Origin: Bombyx mori | Taxonomy: Eukaryota > Arthropoda > Insecta > Lepidoptera > Bombycidae | Assembly (NCBI RefSeq): GCF_030269925.1 | Contig: NC_085121.1 | Span: forward strand, 2,807,501 to 2,871,500 | DNA length: 64,000 nucleotides | Direction: 5' to 3' | Shown: positions 45,280 to 55,851 of the stretch, one piece after another | How the letters are laid out: every line of letters starts with the position of its first letter | Position numbering within the stretch: the stretch's first letter is position 1 | The notes under the pieces: model-generated | Databases searched by the model: none | What the model saw: only the letters and a program-made list of their open reading frames with translations | Told to the model about the DNA's origin: nothing | Program-made: the position numbers and the translations under genes

Positions 45280-45567
45280 CGCACCGTCGCTACGTGTTGC
45301 TTCCGAGCAGCGTACACAGAGCCCTACGCCTACGACTGCGTCCCTACATGCTCAAAACAGACCAACGTTTGTACCAACAACTACCAGTATCCTGTATGCG
45401 TTGGCTTCAAGGAAACAACTAACGTTTGCGATTGTATCGAAGTGACGCCCAAATGTTTTGATAAATGCACGTGCGAGAATAGTTACATATACTTTCCCGA
45501 AGTAGAATATCCCATGACAATAATTGATATCACACCTTATTACGGCTGCACATATTGGTGCGAGTAA
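45280..45567 (+). CDS. Cys-rich secreted protein, exon 2 (mature part)
   Basis: 96 codons including TAA, open from the acceptor CTTCCACAG (stop in frame 18 bp upstream). It begins RTVATCCFRAAY and ends GCTYWCE. In the joined 109-residue protein, cysteines fall at 20, 21, 34, 38, 45, 54, 64, 66, 73, 77, 79, 104 and 108, so 13 in 95 residues, with CC, DC and KCTC clusters. It is Tyr-rich, with no further hydrophobic segment. The pattern suggests a disulphide-rich extracellular protein but does not fit the trypsin-inhibitor-like or knottin spacings I know. There is no Met in the exon, so ATG-based ORF searches miss it. An AATAAA lies 43 bp after the stop. Function unknown. Confidence 0.65.
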   Translation, partial: RTVATCCFRAAYTEPYAYDCVPTCSKQTNVCTNNYQYPVCVGFKETTNVCDCIEVTPKCFDKCTCENSYIYFPEVEYPMTIIDITPYYGCTYWCE

Positions 45568-45609
45568 TATTTGAATATGCGATTATTAAATCTCCAAGAT
45601 ATTTGTTTA

Positions 45610-45615
45610 AATAAA
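45610..45615 (+). terminator. poly(A) signal of the Cys-rich gene
   Basis: AATAAA 43 bp downstream of the stop codon, in TTTAAATAAAAACAT. Confidence 0.6.
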
Positions 45616-45654
45616 AACATATAATTATTATTATTTTTATTTAATTAAAACATA

Positions 45655-46036
45655 CGAAGGATAAGACGTCCGGTGCATTCGTATCTAGCGATGCATCGGT
45701 GTTCGAATCCCGCAGGCGGTTACCAATTTTTTAATGAAATACGTACTTAACAAATGTTCACGATTGACTTCCACGGTGAAGGAATAACATCGTGTTATAA
45801 AAATCAAACCCGCAAAATTATAATTTGCGTAATTACTGGTGGTGGGACCTCTTGTGTGTCCGCACGGGTGGGTGCCACCGCCCCGCCTATTTCTGCCGTG
45901 AAGCAGTATTGCGTTTCGGTTTGAAGGGTGGGGCAGCCGTTGTAACTATACTAAGACCTTAAAAAACTTATATCTCAAGGTGTGTGGCGCATTTACGTTG
46001 TAGATGTCTATGGGCTCTAGTAACCACTTAACACCA
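45655..46036 (+). repeat. Bm1 SINE, nearly full, tail missing
   Basis: Starts inside the tRNA-like head (GAAGGATAAGACGTCC), B box TGTTCGAATCCC, and ends abruptly at AACCACTTAACACCA where an inverted Bm1 begins. Confidence 0.88.
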
Positions 46037-46183
46037 CCCAACTTGAGATATAAGTTCTAAGGTATAGTTACAACGGCTGCCCCACCCTTCAAACCGAAAC
46101 GCATTACTGCTCCACGGCAAAAACAGGCAGGGTGGTGGTACCTACCCGTGCGGACTCACAAGAGGTCCTGCCGCCAGTATCGT
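46037..46183 (-). repeat. Bm1 SINE fragment, inverted against its neighbour
   Basis: CCCAACTTGAGATATAAGTTC to GAGGTCCTGCCGCCAGTA, complementary to the left copy's internal segment. Confidence 0.85.
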
Positions 46184-46287
46184 AGTGGGTGGCGGCAATA
46201 CCTTGCGATGTGCATGGGATTCGGTAGTCTTACCGCCAGGCGAGCCGTGAGCTCGAGCACTTGTCTATGCAATAAATAAATAAAAAG
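46184..46287 (+). repeat. old Bm1-like 3' end
   Basis: GTGGGTGGCGGCAATACC, GAGCCGTGAGCTCGAGCAC, GCAATAAATAAATAAAAA. Confidence 0.55.
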
Positions 46288-46419
46288 TAATTATTTGAAA
46301 TATTTTTGTCACGGCGTGCAACCTCTTTGATAGGACAAGACAGAGACTTGACAGGTGATTCGAAATGAATCAAAAGAAAAGTAATGGAACGAGGACGGAC
46401 GTGATTGGTGGCAGTCAGT

Positions 46420-46655
46420 GATCGGACGAGAACCGGTGTTTTCAACGTAGTATGAACGTTTCTCGCCCACTGAGTTTCTCGCCGGATCTTCTCAGTGGGT
46501 CGCGTTTCCGATCCGGTGGTAGATTCTGCGAAGCACTGCTCTGGCTAGGGTCAGTGTTAGCAACATTTCCGGCTTGAGCTCCGTGAGCTCACCTACACGT
46601 TAGGTTGAAGGTGAAATAGCCTCTCAAGGCTATCAGCATAGGTAGAAAAAAAAAA
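46420..46655 (+). mobile_element. LINE family B with 12-bp target duplication
   Basis: GTGGCAGTCAGT at 46408-46419 and 46656-46667. The LINE sequence proper starts at about 46466; the first 46 bp are non-LINE filler. Ends AGGTAGAAAAAAAAAA. Confidence 0.8.
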
Positions 46656-47093
46656 GTGGCAGTCAGTAAACTCAATGCCTTCCGAAAAGACGTACACGAA
46701 TCAGATGACAAAGAACGAACCGAGTGTTTAATTGCAGAGACTTCAAAAAATAGATTAAGGGAATAATAAAAACATCGTAAAACACCTTTTGCTTCAGGTT
46801 TCGAAGTTCGCATACACAGTACCACGAGTTTACGAATGCGAGAATGAAACATTTCAATTTACGATCGGTGACTCGCGTTTGAAGAACGCCTTCATTCTCC
46901 ATTTTCCGTTAACAATAGTAACTTTAAGCGGTTTAACTTGGAAACTCGACACTCCGACTAATCGGATTGAACTCTTTTGAAAAGGAATGTATAGATGTTT
47001 TCCTTCTTAAGCTTCGAGTTGGCGCTTTCGGTAAGTTAGAGTTTTGCGGAAAATAAGAATGACAATTATTTGAAATCAAATCTTTTATATTTT

Positions 47094-47302
47094 TTGGTTG
47101 CTTAGATGGGTGGACGAGTTCACATCCCACATAGACATCTACAACGTAAATGCGCCACCCACCTTGCGATATAAGTTCTAAGGCCTCAGTATAGCTACAA
47201 CGGCTGCCCCACCCTTCTAACCAAAACGCATTACTGCTTCACGGCAGAAATAGGCGGGTTGGTGGTACTTACCCGTGCGGACTCAAGAGGTCCTACCACC
47301 AT
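47094..47302 (-). repeat. Bm1 SINE, head-less
   Basis: TTTTTGGTTGCTTAGATGGG to GAGGTCCTACCACCATTAA, missing the GGTGTTAAGTGGTTAC segment. It abuts the piggyBac-like element. Confidence 0.82.
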
Positions 47303-47321
47303 TAACACATTGACTGCTTAC

Positions 47322-47380
47322 CACTCGTATCCGAGTGGGGAGGGGCCCTATTAGCGGTGCCGCCCACTCGGATACGAGTG
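47322..47380. repeat. left subterminal palindrome
   Basis: CACTCGTATCCGAGTGGG (47322-47339) and its perfect reverse complement (47363-47380). Confidence 0.9.
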
Positions 47381-47556
47381 AGCAGCAAGTGAATTTTGTA
47401 GTTGTCAGAAGCCGCCGGCGATTGTGGCGAGTGTACGTTGGTTTGCGTGGCCACTCTGCCAATACATTCGACTTACGAAAACGCGTATTGGTTTTATATT
47501 TACAGTTTAATAGTGACTGGTACACACGATCATATCAAAGGTATTGTTCGATCAAA

Positions 47557-47865
47557 ATGGATAGTAGGACTGGGCCATCTAGAAGTAAAAATAGATCGAA
47601 AACATCAACACCTAATAGTAGAAAAAAACGTTGGTTGAGTGATGACTCGGAAGGTTCTGAAGGATTTAGTGATGAAGAAGTGTGTTCGCAACGAGCTCAG
47701 GAGGAGCAGTTGTCTTCAAGTTCAGAGGAATCTAGTTGCGGCAGTGATGACAGTATCTTTGATACAAGACTGAAACTGAAAACGCTCAGCCGTGGACCAC
47801 CAGCTCAGTCTTCAAGGTCATCTGCCGCAAAGACGACGAAAAATGTTGTTTTAACTTTTCTGTGA
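47557..47865 (+). pseudogene. piggyBac-like transposase N-terminus, truncated
   Basis: 102 codons from ATG (context ATCAAAATGG) to TGA. The N-terminus is basic (MDSRTGPSRSKNRSKT), then acidic and Ser-rich (DDSEGSEGFSDEE, SSSSEESSCGSDDS), the usual composition of the disordered N-terminal part of piggyBac-like transposases. The catalytic Asp triad and C-terminal zinc-binding domain are missing, consistent with an internal deletion; the frame ends in unrelated AT-rich repeat. A longer in-frame ATG at 47335 lies in the terminal palindrome and is less likely as a start. Confidence 0.6.
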
Positions 47866-47887
47866 AGAAATCACCTTCAGTGTTTTA

Positions 47888-48125
47888 ATTAAACTTATAA
47901 TTATGATTTTTATACGTTTGATTGTATTGATAATTATGATTATATCATTGCTTCGCTTAGATTTAAGACATTTATGCCTTCTTAAATAAATAACCATTAA
48001 GTGCGTGTTATATTTTAAACTTAAGCTTATAATTATGATTATATCGTTACCTACTTTGCTCAGATTTAAGATATTTATACCTTCTTAAATAAATAACCAT
48101 TCAAGTGCGTGTTATATTTTAAACT
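47888..48125 (+). repeat. tandem units of about 105 bp inside the piggyBac-like element
   Basis: CTTAAATAAATAACCATT, AAGTGCGTGTTATATTTTAA and TATAATTATGAT recur in the same order. Confidence 0.75.
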
Positions 48126-48177
48126 TAAATTTATAATTATGATGTTTTTGATACTTTTGATTGTACTCCGATCCGAG

Positions 48178-48255
48178 AAAACACCTTTTTCGGATCCGAG
48201 TGTCCGGCATTTGGCGTGCTATGTGCCGACCACTCGGATCCGAAAAAGGTGTTTT
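48178..48255. repeat. right subterminal palindrome, 25-bp arms
   Basis: Arms 48178-48202 and 48231-48255 are perfect reverse complements; core ACCTTTTTCGGATCCGAGTG. Confidence 0.9.
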
Positions 48256-48389
48256 TTTATTAAAATAATAATATTATCAACATACTTTCATCCATATTTT
48301 TAAACATACATATATACTTAATACGCTATAAAAATAATTGGTTTCTGGCTAATAATTTTATATCATTTCGTCGGCAGCAAATGTGTTAA

Positions 48390-49517
48390 GAATCGGTCTA
48401 CCACCAGAACCTTGTATTGTTACTACTGTAAGTGATGATACGGTTTAAAACGTAAGGTATCGACTATCTGGTATAAGGGTTGTCCTATTATATAAAACGT
48501 AATTAATTATTGAATCTAGAAGAATTTGCCAGACTTTCGCCTGTTCATTGGGGACCATAAGGAGAGACGGGCAAGACATTTCACACGGGACGCGATACCA
48601 GCGACTGTTTGCTCCACGACCTTTCGGCCTATCGGTGGGCAGGCTATCCTGAACCCGCCTAGAAGACGCCGCCAACACATACCCCCGGCATACCCTGCTG
48701 AATCGAAATCAGGGTCGATTGGGGAGGCGGTCTCATATTATTCGGTTAATCTTCCCTAAGATGCCTGTAAAGATGCTTAGACGTTATTCTCATTAGCCTC
48801 TTTCACAGCTGGTACCCCAAGGATTCTCAGCATCTCCAAGAGTCTCCTTATGCGCTTCTAATGTCTGACTTTAGTACAGTAAGCTTGAAGCGATATACGC
48901 CGGGCCTCCACCTCCGCGAATATTAGCGGATCAATCTAACGCGGGGGGCGGCGAATTAACACAGCATTACGAATTCACACACAATATCCTAACTCATTAG
49001 CAACGAGACGGGTGAGCGTTTCAGCGCAATTAGTGGATGGCTAAATAATTAATTAGAATTTAAAACAAAGTTCGAAATATACCGGTCCGTAAAATATTTA
49101 ATTTATTCAGTGCTTCAGAAACAAAAATTCTCTGTATAATAAATTGATTTAATGGGGTTTCTGTAATCAGTTACCCGATTCCTCGAAATGGCTTTTCAAT
49201 AAAAGTAAGTCGAAAAAAAATGTAAATTTGCATATTAAATCACCAAGCAATTGATACATTTGGAGCTCCATGACTCGCCTATGTGATGTTACAATTCTTC
49301 CTCAATCTAAGGTGGCGAATGTTTTGTTTCCTGCTTTATTCTTTGTATCTGTTGAAAACGCTTGTCCTAATCCTAATACATCACTGAACTTATTGACGAT
49401 ACGTTAGAGTGTAGCTCCAACGTCTTTATGATCATTTTTATTATCCACTTCTCCATCCAGATCGGTGCTATATCATGACACCCCTATTGGAGCTACAATT
49501 CTTATCACTTTTTTTAA
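48390..49517. other. unassigned; GC-rich patch at 48520-48770
   Basis: 48520-48770 has open frames on both strands and may be a degraded element. The rest is AT-rich with nothing recognised. Confidence 0.3.
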
Positions 49518-49760
49518 TTCCTTATTGGTGAGTGAGTGGTCACAGTCTCTCGTGGACGTCAACAATACCAGGACTACAACCAAGCTTCAGGCTTCCTTCA
49601 GTAAACCACAGTGCTCTTGAAGCGCCGTGGAGGCGGATTCTTTCCAAAGCCGAATGGTACATGGCAGGAAAGGTCTCCGAAAACGCGTGCGGACTAAGGA
49701 CTTGATGAAATTTCTCACAACGTGTATCCTTCGTGATACGAATACGCGACCGTACCAACT
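49518..49760 (-). mobile_element. diverged LINE family D 3' end
   Basis: TTATTGGTGAGTGAGTGG, GGACGTCAACAATACCAGG, AAGCGCCGTGGAGGCGG. Confidence 0.45.
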
Positions 49761-50444
49761 TTACACTAATCTTTTAAGTTTAAGACACTTTGATGTTTGT
49801 GATTTATAGCTTTTGGAGTACTGACAGAGCAGACGGCTTCGATGCAGCCTTCGTTTCGCTTACACCATTTAGGGTTGTCAACACATGAATAATTATTTAC
49901 TGAAATGTGTATATGTAGAAGTCAGTAAAAAAAAATTACACAGAATGTCTCCCCGGTCCCAAATCTGCAACTTCTACCGAGAAAAGAGTCGATATGTAAC
50001 CATATTCAGCCGATATTGTTCACTTCGGTTGTCGCGAGTCGTACATTTACATCTAATTTTACTGTTTAATATTACATGTCTTACAGTCATCTTACTGTCA
50101 TGACATTTTTTGCTTAATCATCTGCTATTATATCATGCCATTAAATATGATCTAAATCCTTTAAGTATTTTGAATAAATACTAGTTTTATGTTAAATTCC
50201 TGGGTTATTAACTGACTGCAATTATTATTTCACTCCAACGCATTTGATAATTGATCAAGAGATCGTCAAAAGCGAAATCAGTGATCCGCGAACTTTAGCT
50301 GCCCTACCGGATATCCGACCTCTTTGGGATCAGCACGGCGGAAACCCCAAAGGAAGCCGACTAGACAAAGGGCTTTACATATGATTTTTGCGTGAACAGT
50401 TTGAGAGTCCCAGTATATGGTAGTATGTTATATATGTACATATT

Positions 50445-50630
50445 TTAGCGTAACTGGGTATACGGGTTCATACCCTACCTGGTGTCAAGTGATTACCGGA
50501 GTTCGTTCACAGCATAACGTGAACTCCGCCATCCACCTTGAGACACAAGGTCGTAGTATTTTTGTAAAAGCTTTAAGCTTCCTCATCCTTCAAACGGAAA
50601 CGCATAACTGCATCATAGGTGTAAAGCATT
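50445..50630 (-). repeat. old Bm1-like SINE fragment
   Basis: CTACCTGGTGTCAAGTGATT, CCATCCACCTTGAGACAC, ATCCTTCAAACGGAAACGC. Confidence 0.5.
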
Positions 50631-50636
50631 TCCTTT

Positions 50637-51115
50637 CAGATCCTCTCGATCTAGTCTCGGTGCTTTTAGCTATTCCTGACACCTGTTATATTTTCCATCG
50701 AACCCATCCAAAGAATTCGACGTGTAACTTAATCTATAGCCACAACCCACAGTGCTTCTCGCCGATACTTGTGAGTGGGTCGCTATTCCGATCCAGTGGT
50801 AGATTCAGCGAAGCACTGCTATTTGTAGGGCAGATGTTAGCAAAGTATCTCAGTTTTTTTCCCCTGCTTATTCGCTGATAAACTAAGGGGCTATTTCAGC
50901 TACGCTCGGACGGGTAGGTGAGCTCACGTGCTCAACCTAAGAGAATTCGCTACTCTAGCCCTAGCAAGGGCAGTGCTTCGCAAAATCTACCACCCGATCG
51001 GAATCGCGACCCAGTGAGAAGATTCGGCGAGAAACTCAGTGGGGGAAGTCTCTCAGGGTGAGCTCCGTGAGCTTGTTCACCTATTATGGCTAAGTGAAGA
51101 ATAGCACCTCTACTT
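50637..51115. mobile_element. rearranged LINE family B copies
   Basis: 50637-50880 is plus oriented (TCGGTGCTTTTAGC, CACAGTGCTTCTCGCCG). 50887-51047 is minus oriented (AGGTGAGCTCACGTGCTC, GATTCGGCGAGAAACTCAG). 51048-51115 is plus again (TCTCAGGGTGAGCTCCGTG). Confidence 0.65.
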
Positions 51116-51630
51116 TTCGAAAACTTTGGTATAAAATAGAAAGGAAAACAAAAAAAAAACATAAAGGTATCAAACTAACCCAGTGCAATGACTTTTTAAT
51201 TTCTTCGTGTTTGTTTTTTGGCAATTTATTTTCTTTTTTTTCTTTTTTCTTGCTTTTGTCTATAAGGTCATCCTTATACATCATATCATACATATCCGAA
51301 ACAAGGTAGATCTTGGCACATAAAATTGTTTTGCAGCTCTCAAATAACCCTCTTTTGCTTTCTTACTAATTTTATAGCTACCGTCATACGTTCTGAATCC
51401 CATTCTTTTCGCTTTGTTCTCGAGTTGACGCCCGCCATTCTGATAAAATAACTGATTTCAAACTGACATTTACATTTTTATATTTAAGTCCATCATAATA
51501 CCATCTAACCATCTAATAAAGATCTCTAAAAGCTATAACAACAATAGTAGTAGTACTTCCTGTACGAAAAATACCTATTTTTATATACCTTAGAAAATTT
51601 TGCGGTAGCCATTAAGCAAAACACTGTTAC

Positions 51631-51693
51631 AACCACGGAATAGATAAATAACCACGGAATAGATAAAAAACTTTATTTATCTATTCCGTGGTT
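51631..51693. repeat. perfect 20-bp inverted repeat
   Basis: AACCACGGAATAGATAAATA (51631-51650) and its reverse complement (51674-51693). A second partial copy of the left arm lies at 51652-51667. Confidence 0.9.
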
Positions 51694-51699
51694 ACAACG

Positions 51700-52883
51700 A
51701 CGGAAGGACTCGCTCGACTAACTAACTATATAGTTTATGTGTATTATGGCTTGAATGATAGGCTACAACTTGATGCGCGAATGAGAGTAAAAGGAGACAA
51801 AAAATCACTGTTTACTGCATGTGTAAATTTGCATTTCAGGGAAATGGGGGTGGGTATTCCAGATTAGAGTTACTATTCCATATTTGATTCCCTTCCTTTA
51901 GTTCCTCTACACATAAGTTTGGTAAGCAAAAAAAATGTGTGTGTGAGCAAGTCATACAAGGTAGAAGTGAAACTTATAAAAAATAAAAATAATCGCAAGG
52001 GTCAACCACTCCGCAGTTCAATGGAGCAGCCTCACCCTGGGGTAACCGCCTGCATGATCACGCTATCCTTACGCCAGGCGAGTATGACTTAAAAAGAGAA
52101 ATACGAGAACGTCTATCAACTGTGTAACAACTCGTCACCGCGATTCAGGAATTGTTGAATTTACGTGCAGCGACATTTGTTGATAACAAACTAAATAGCC
52201 ACGACAGCGTGCACGGACGTCAAAAACACACTGAACTAGTCGGGGACGCGAGACCGTGTGGAGCGCTTCGTGATTTGTCGGCGCCGCTCGGAGCCGCTTC
52301 GGCAAGTCAATCGCGGCACACTTATTTTTTCGTTTCGTTTCATTCCGTTTCATCGAGTTTGAAATCACAACGATTCTCAAGAAGTTTCAGTTCATAAAAT
52401 TGTAACAAATAATAAACCAATAAACAATACGAGTATTGTTATAAAGTACAATTTATTTACTTATTTATTTACTTCGAAATTGTGATTCAACAAAAAAACG
52501 TACTCTATCGCGATTATTTTCATTCATACTAAAGATTTCAATAATTTCTTTTTATTCAATTAGTTTGATGTCTACTTACGACACCATATCCACGCCACCT
52601 GAATGAATACAGATTAACCTCTCCTAAGCCTATTGTAACACATGAAACATCTTTCCGAAATCACAATTCGAAAATAGAGTGATAATAAAAATGTTTAGAG
52701 CTATCGAAAAAAGTGCTCTAAACCTCGGGAGATAGAACCCAAAGTATTTTACAAACTCCGCTACGTAAAACGAAATGGATCGATTGATAAATGCAAACAG
52801 AGACGAGGCGACAGAAAATTTACACGAATAGGTTTTTATTCACAGACTATTTTTATCGAAATAGACGTGCTCGAAAATACAAG
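51700..52883. other. unassigned; CpG-rich patch at 52190-52320
   Basis: 52190-52320 contains GTCGGGGACGCGAGACCG and TCGGCGCCGCTCGGAGCCG. It may be a promoter or first exon. The rest is AT-rich. Confidence 0.3.
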
Positions 52884-53026
52884 TCGTCGTGGCCTAACGG
52901 ATAAGACGTCCGATGCATTTGTGTTGAGCGATGCACCGGTGTTCGAATCTCAGACGGGTACCAATTTTTCTAATGAAATACGTACTCAACAAATGTTCAC
53001 GATTGACTTCCACGGTAAAGGAATAA
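52884..53026 (+). repeat. Bm1 SINE head fused to LINE B
   Basis: GTCGTCGTGGCCTAACGG, B box TGTTCGAATCTC, to ACGGTAAAGGAATAAC, where it breaks into LINE sequence. The 3' half is missing. Confidence 0.8.
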
Positions 53027-53272
53027 CTCGAAAAGCTCGACGAGCGAATTAATCCATAGACACAGCCCACTGAGTTTCTCGCCAGATCTTCTCAGTGGGT
53101 CGCGTTTCCGATCCTGTGGTAGATTCTGCGAAGCACGGCTCTTGCTAGGGCCAGTGTCAATGGCCCCGACTGGACTCCGGCCCGGTCCGGGGTAGGGCGC
53201 CGGCTGTGGGCGGCAGGAGTTTTTGGTGAGGTTCGACTCCCACATTAAATCACATTCTCTATCAAATTTACA
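53027..53272 (+). mobile_element. LINE family B fragment joined to repeat K
   Basis: LINE B 53027-53158 (CTCGACGAGCGAATTAATCC to GGGCCAGTGTCAA), then repeat K (TGGCCCCGACTGGACTCC to GAGGTTCGACTCCCAC). Confidence 0.7.
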
Positions 53273-53672
53273 ATATTGTGATACTAAAAACGGCAATTAT
53301 TGAACATATAAGTAAATATTAAATAATTAATAAAGCTATCACGCAAAATCGTCTAGACAGTTTGACCACATTGAGCTTAGAGATTATCGGAACAAATCGT
53401 CTTATGGATAATCTTTCGCACTGTTTTAAATACCCTTGGGATTTCATTAAATTATTCATGTATGTTTGGCAATTTCTATCTCTGATTATCTCTACGTGGC
53501 CGGTTCAAAATTTAAAACAATTTCTAGTATCTTCTAGGACAGTTTCCGAGTAAAAATCCTAGGGAAATTTGCTTTTTCAAATACGTTATACGAAAACGGA
53601 CATACCCTTTCTGTTTAAATCGATTCTTCGAGGTAAAGTCTTGAATTTAGTAAGATGATAAATTGAAAGGCG

Positions 53673-54346
53673 GTCCGAAATTCAGGCGCGGCCGTAAAAC
53701 GAATCCTCGTGGCCGCAAACTGTGAACAGTACGCCAACGATAAATAAACATTTACGTATACTTAATGCCAACGTGGCTCATTTTGATTCAGAATTGTAAA
53801 ACTGCCGAATTAAGACCCCAAGACCCCATTAATTATTTACTGAGACAAAGAATGTTCTGCCATAAAAACCGTGAGGCCGTTAGGCGTGAGGCGTTTAGGG
53901 CGTTTAGGGCGAACAATCACGAGTCTTAGTTTGAATGACTTAAATAAGTACATAATGATTCTTCTCTATAGGTTGGATAAACGTCATTCTACTACCGTTG
54001 CGTGGAAGTCCCATACCGGATCTTGTGGACCGAATGGTAAACAGTCGACGTCGCCCTAAACACATCATTACGGATCCTCCAGATCCATTAACGGTGCTTT
54101 TAGGTACCACAAGCACCGGTCACCGTCCTCGTCGAACCCGTCGCTTGCGATGAAGGGCTCGACGAGCGAATTAACCCATAGACACAGCCCACTGAGTTTC
54201 TCGCCGGATCTTCTCAGTGGGTCGCGTTTCCGATCCTGTGGTAGATTCTGCGAAGCACGGCTCTTGCTAGGGCCAGTGTCAACCCAACGCCGTCTCAATG
54301 GCCCCGACTGGACTCCGGCCGTCCGGGGTAGGGCGCCGCCTGAACC
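53673..54346 (+). repeat. tandem duplication, unit 1 (LINE B + insert + repeat K)
   Basis: Starts GTCCGAAATTCAGGCGCGG. It contains a diverged ORF2-end piece, about 280 bp of unrelated AT-rich sequence, the LINE B 3' region (54004-54280) and repeat K (54283-54346). Confidence 0.85.
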
Positions 54347-55033
54347 GTCCGAAATTCAGGTGCGGCCGTAAAACGAATCCTCGTGGCCGCAAACTGTGAA
54401 CAGTACGCCAACGATAAATAAAAATTTACGTATAATTAATGCCAACGTGGCTCATTTTGATTCAGAACTGTAAAACTGCCGAATTAAGACCCCATTAATT
54501 ATTTAGTGAGACAAAGAATGTTCTGCCATAAAAACCGTGAGGCCGTTAGGCGTGAGGCTGTTTAGGGCGAATCAATCACGCGTCTTAGTTTGAATGACTT
54601 AAATAAGTACATAATGATTCTTCTCTATAGGTTGGATAAACGTCGTTCTACTACCGTTGCGTGGAAGTTCCATATCGGATCTTGTGGACCGAATGGTAAA
54701 CAGTCGACGTCACCGTAAACACGTCATTACGGATCCTCCCGATCCATTAACGGTGCTTTTAGGTACCACAAGCACCGGTCACCGTCCTCGTCGAACCCGT
54801 CGCTTGCGATGAAGGGCTCGACGAGCGAATTAATCCATAGACACGGCCCACTGAGTTTCGCGCCGGATCTTCTCAGTGGGTCGCGTTTCTGATCCGGTGG
54901 TAGATTCTGCGAAGCTGGGCTCTTGCTAGGGTCTGTGTTAGCAACACTCCGGCTTGAGCCTCGTGAGCTCACCTACACACGTTAGGGTGAAGCTGAAATA
55001 GCCTCTCAAGGCTATCAGCATAGGTAGGAAAAA
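54347..55033 (+). repeat. tandem duplication, unit 2, with LINE B tail
   Basis: Starts GTCCGAAATTCAGGTGCGG, 674 bp after unit 1. It follows unit 1 closely, then continues into the true LINE B 3' end and tail (CTATCAGCATAGGTAGGAAA) instead of repeat K. Confidence 0.85.
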
Positions 55034-55850
55034 AAACTGGCATAAAACTACAATCAACATTATGAGTTGTTTATTGATAATTTGTTTACCTCAGGGATTC
55101 CAAATTTATGGTCGAAGTTAAAATCAACATATACCGTTAATTATGCACATGCTAATGTTCTTATTGCCATCATAATTTGAATAATAGTAGGTAGGTACAT
55201 CTATTTAAGAATTCAAAGTTGATTTTTATCAATAGCTATGTAGTATATTTATGATATTTCTTATTTCTTGTTTTATTATTATTTAAAAGTTGTTCGAGAA
55301 TTACAGTGAAGTGAAGAGTTTTGTTTTTAAATCTCAAAGTACAACACGTTAAAAACGGATTAGATTTATTTTTAAAATTACCGCCAACCCCGTTTTCTTT
55401 AGATATGATATGCGTTTTCGCTTAAATATTTCAGATTGTTACGACATCAAGTTGTACACGGTAGTCACTCGTTTAAAAAAAAACATTCAATGGCTTTGGG
55501 GATATGCGGTAACATTTCATCTGAAGTATTTTGTACCGTCGGAATGAAAATACTATTGTACAACACAATGTTTTGTTCGCTCTGAAACTTCCATATTTTC
55601 TAATTCCCGCTCTTACCTGTGATCGTAAAAATACATAGATATCTTGGACGCGCCATTATAACAAAAATAAACTTTTTGTTTTAAATACATACGTATTTGA
55701 TCATGACCTAAAATTATTTCCCATACATTTAAAGGTAATTTGAGGATTAGCGAATTATTATTTGAAAAGAAATCTACAATGCGTTACAATGGAAACGGCT
55801 AGAGGTGTGCCATAATTTTTCTCAAGTTTTTAAAAATATTATATCTGTGA
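55034..55850. other. AT-rich, nothing seen
   Basis: No repeat or gene recognised. Confidence 0.35.
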
Positions 55851-55851
55851 A

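Larger units (their letters stand above)
47306..48385. mobile_element. piggyBac-like non-autonomous element, 1,080 bp
   Basis: TTAA on both sides (47302-47305 and 48386-48389). Ends CACATTGACTGC and, reversed, CACATTTGCTGC. Perfect subterminal palindromes at each end. It holds a truncated acidic transposase N-terminus and about two tandem 105-bp units. TTAA targets and CA-type ends are diagnostic of piggyBac-like elements. Confidence 0.75.
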
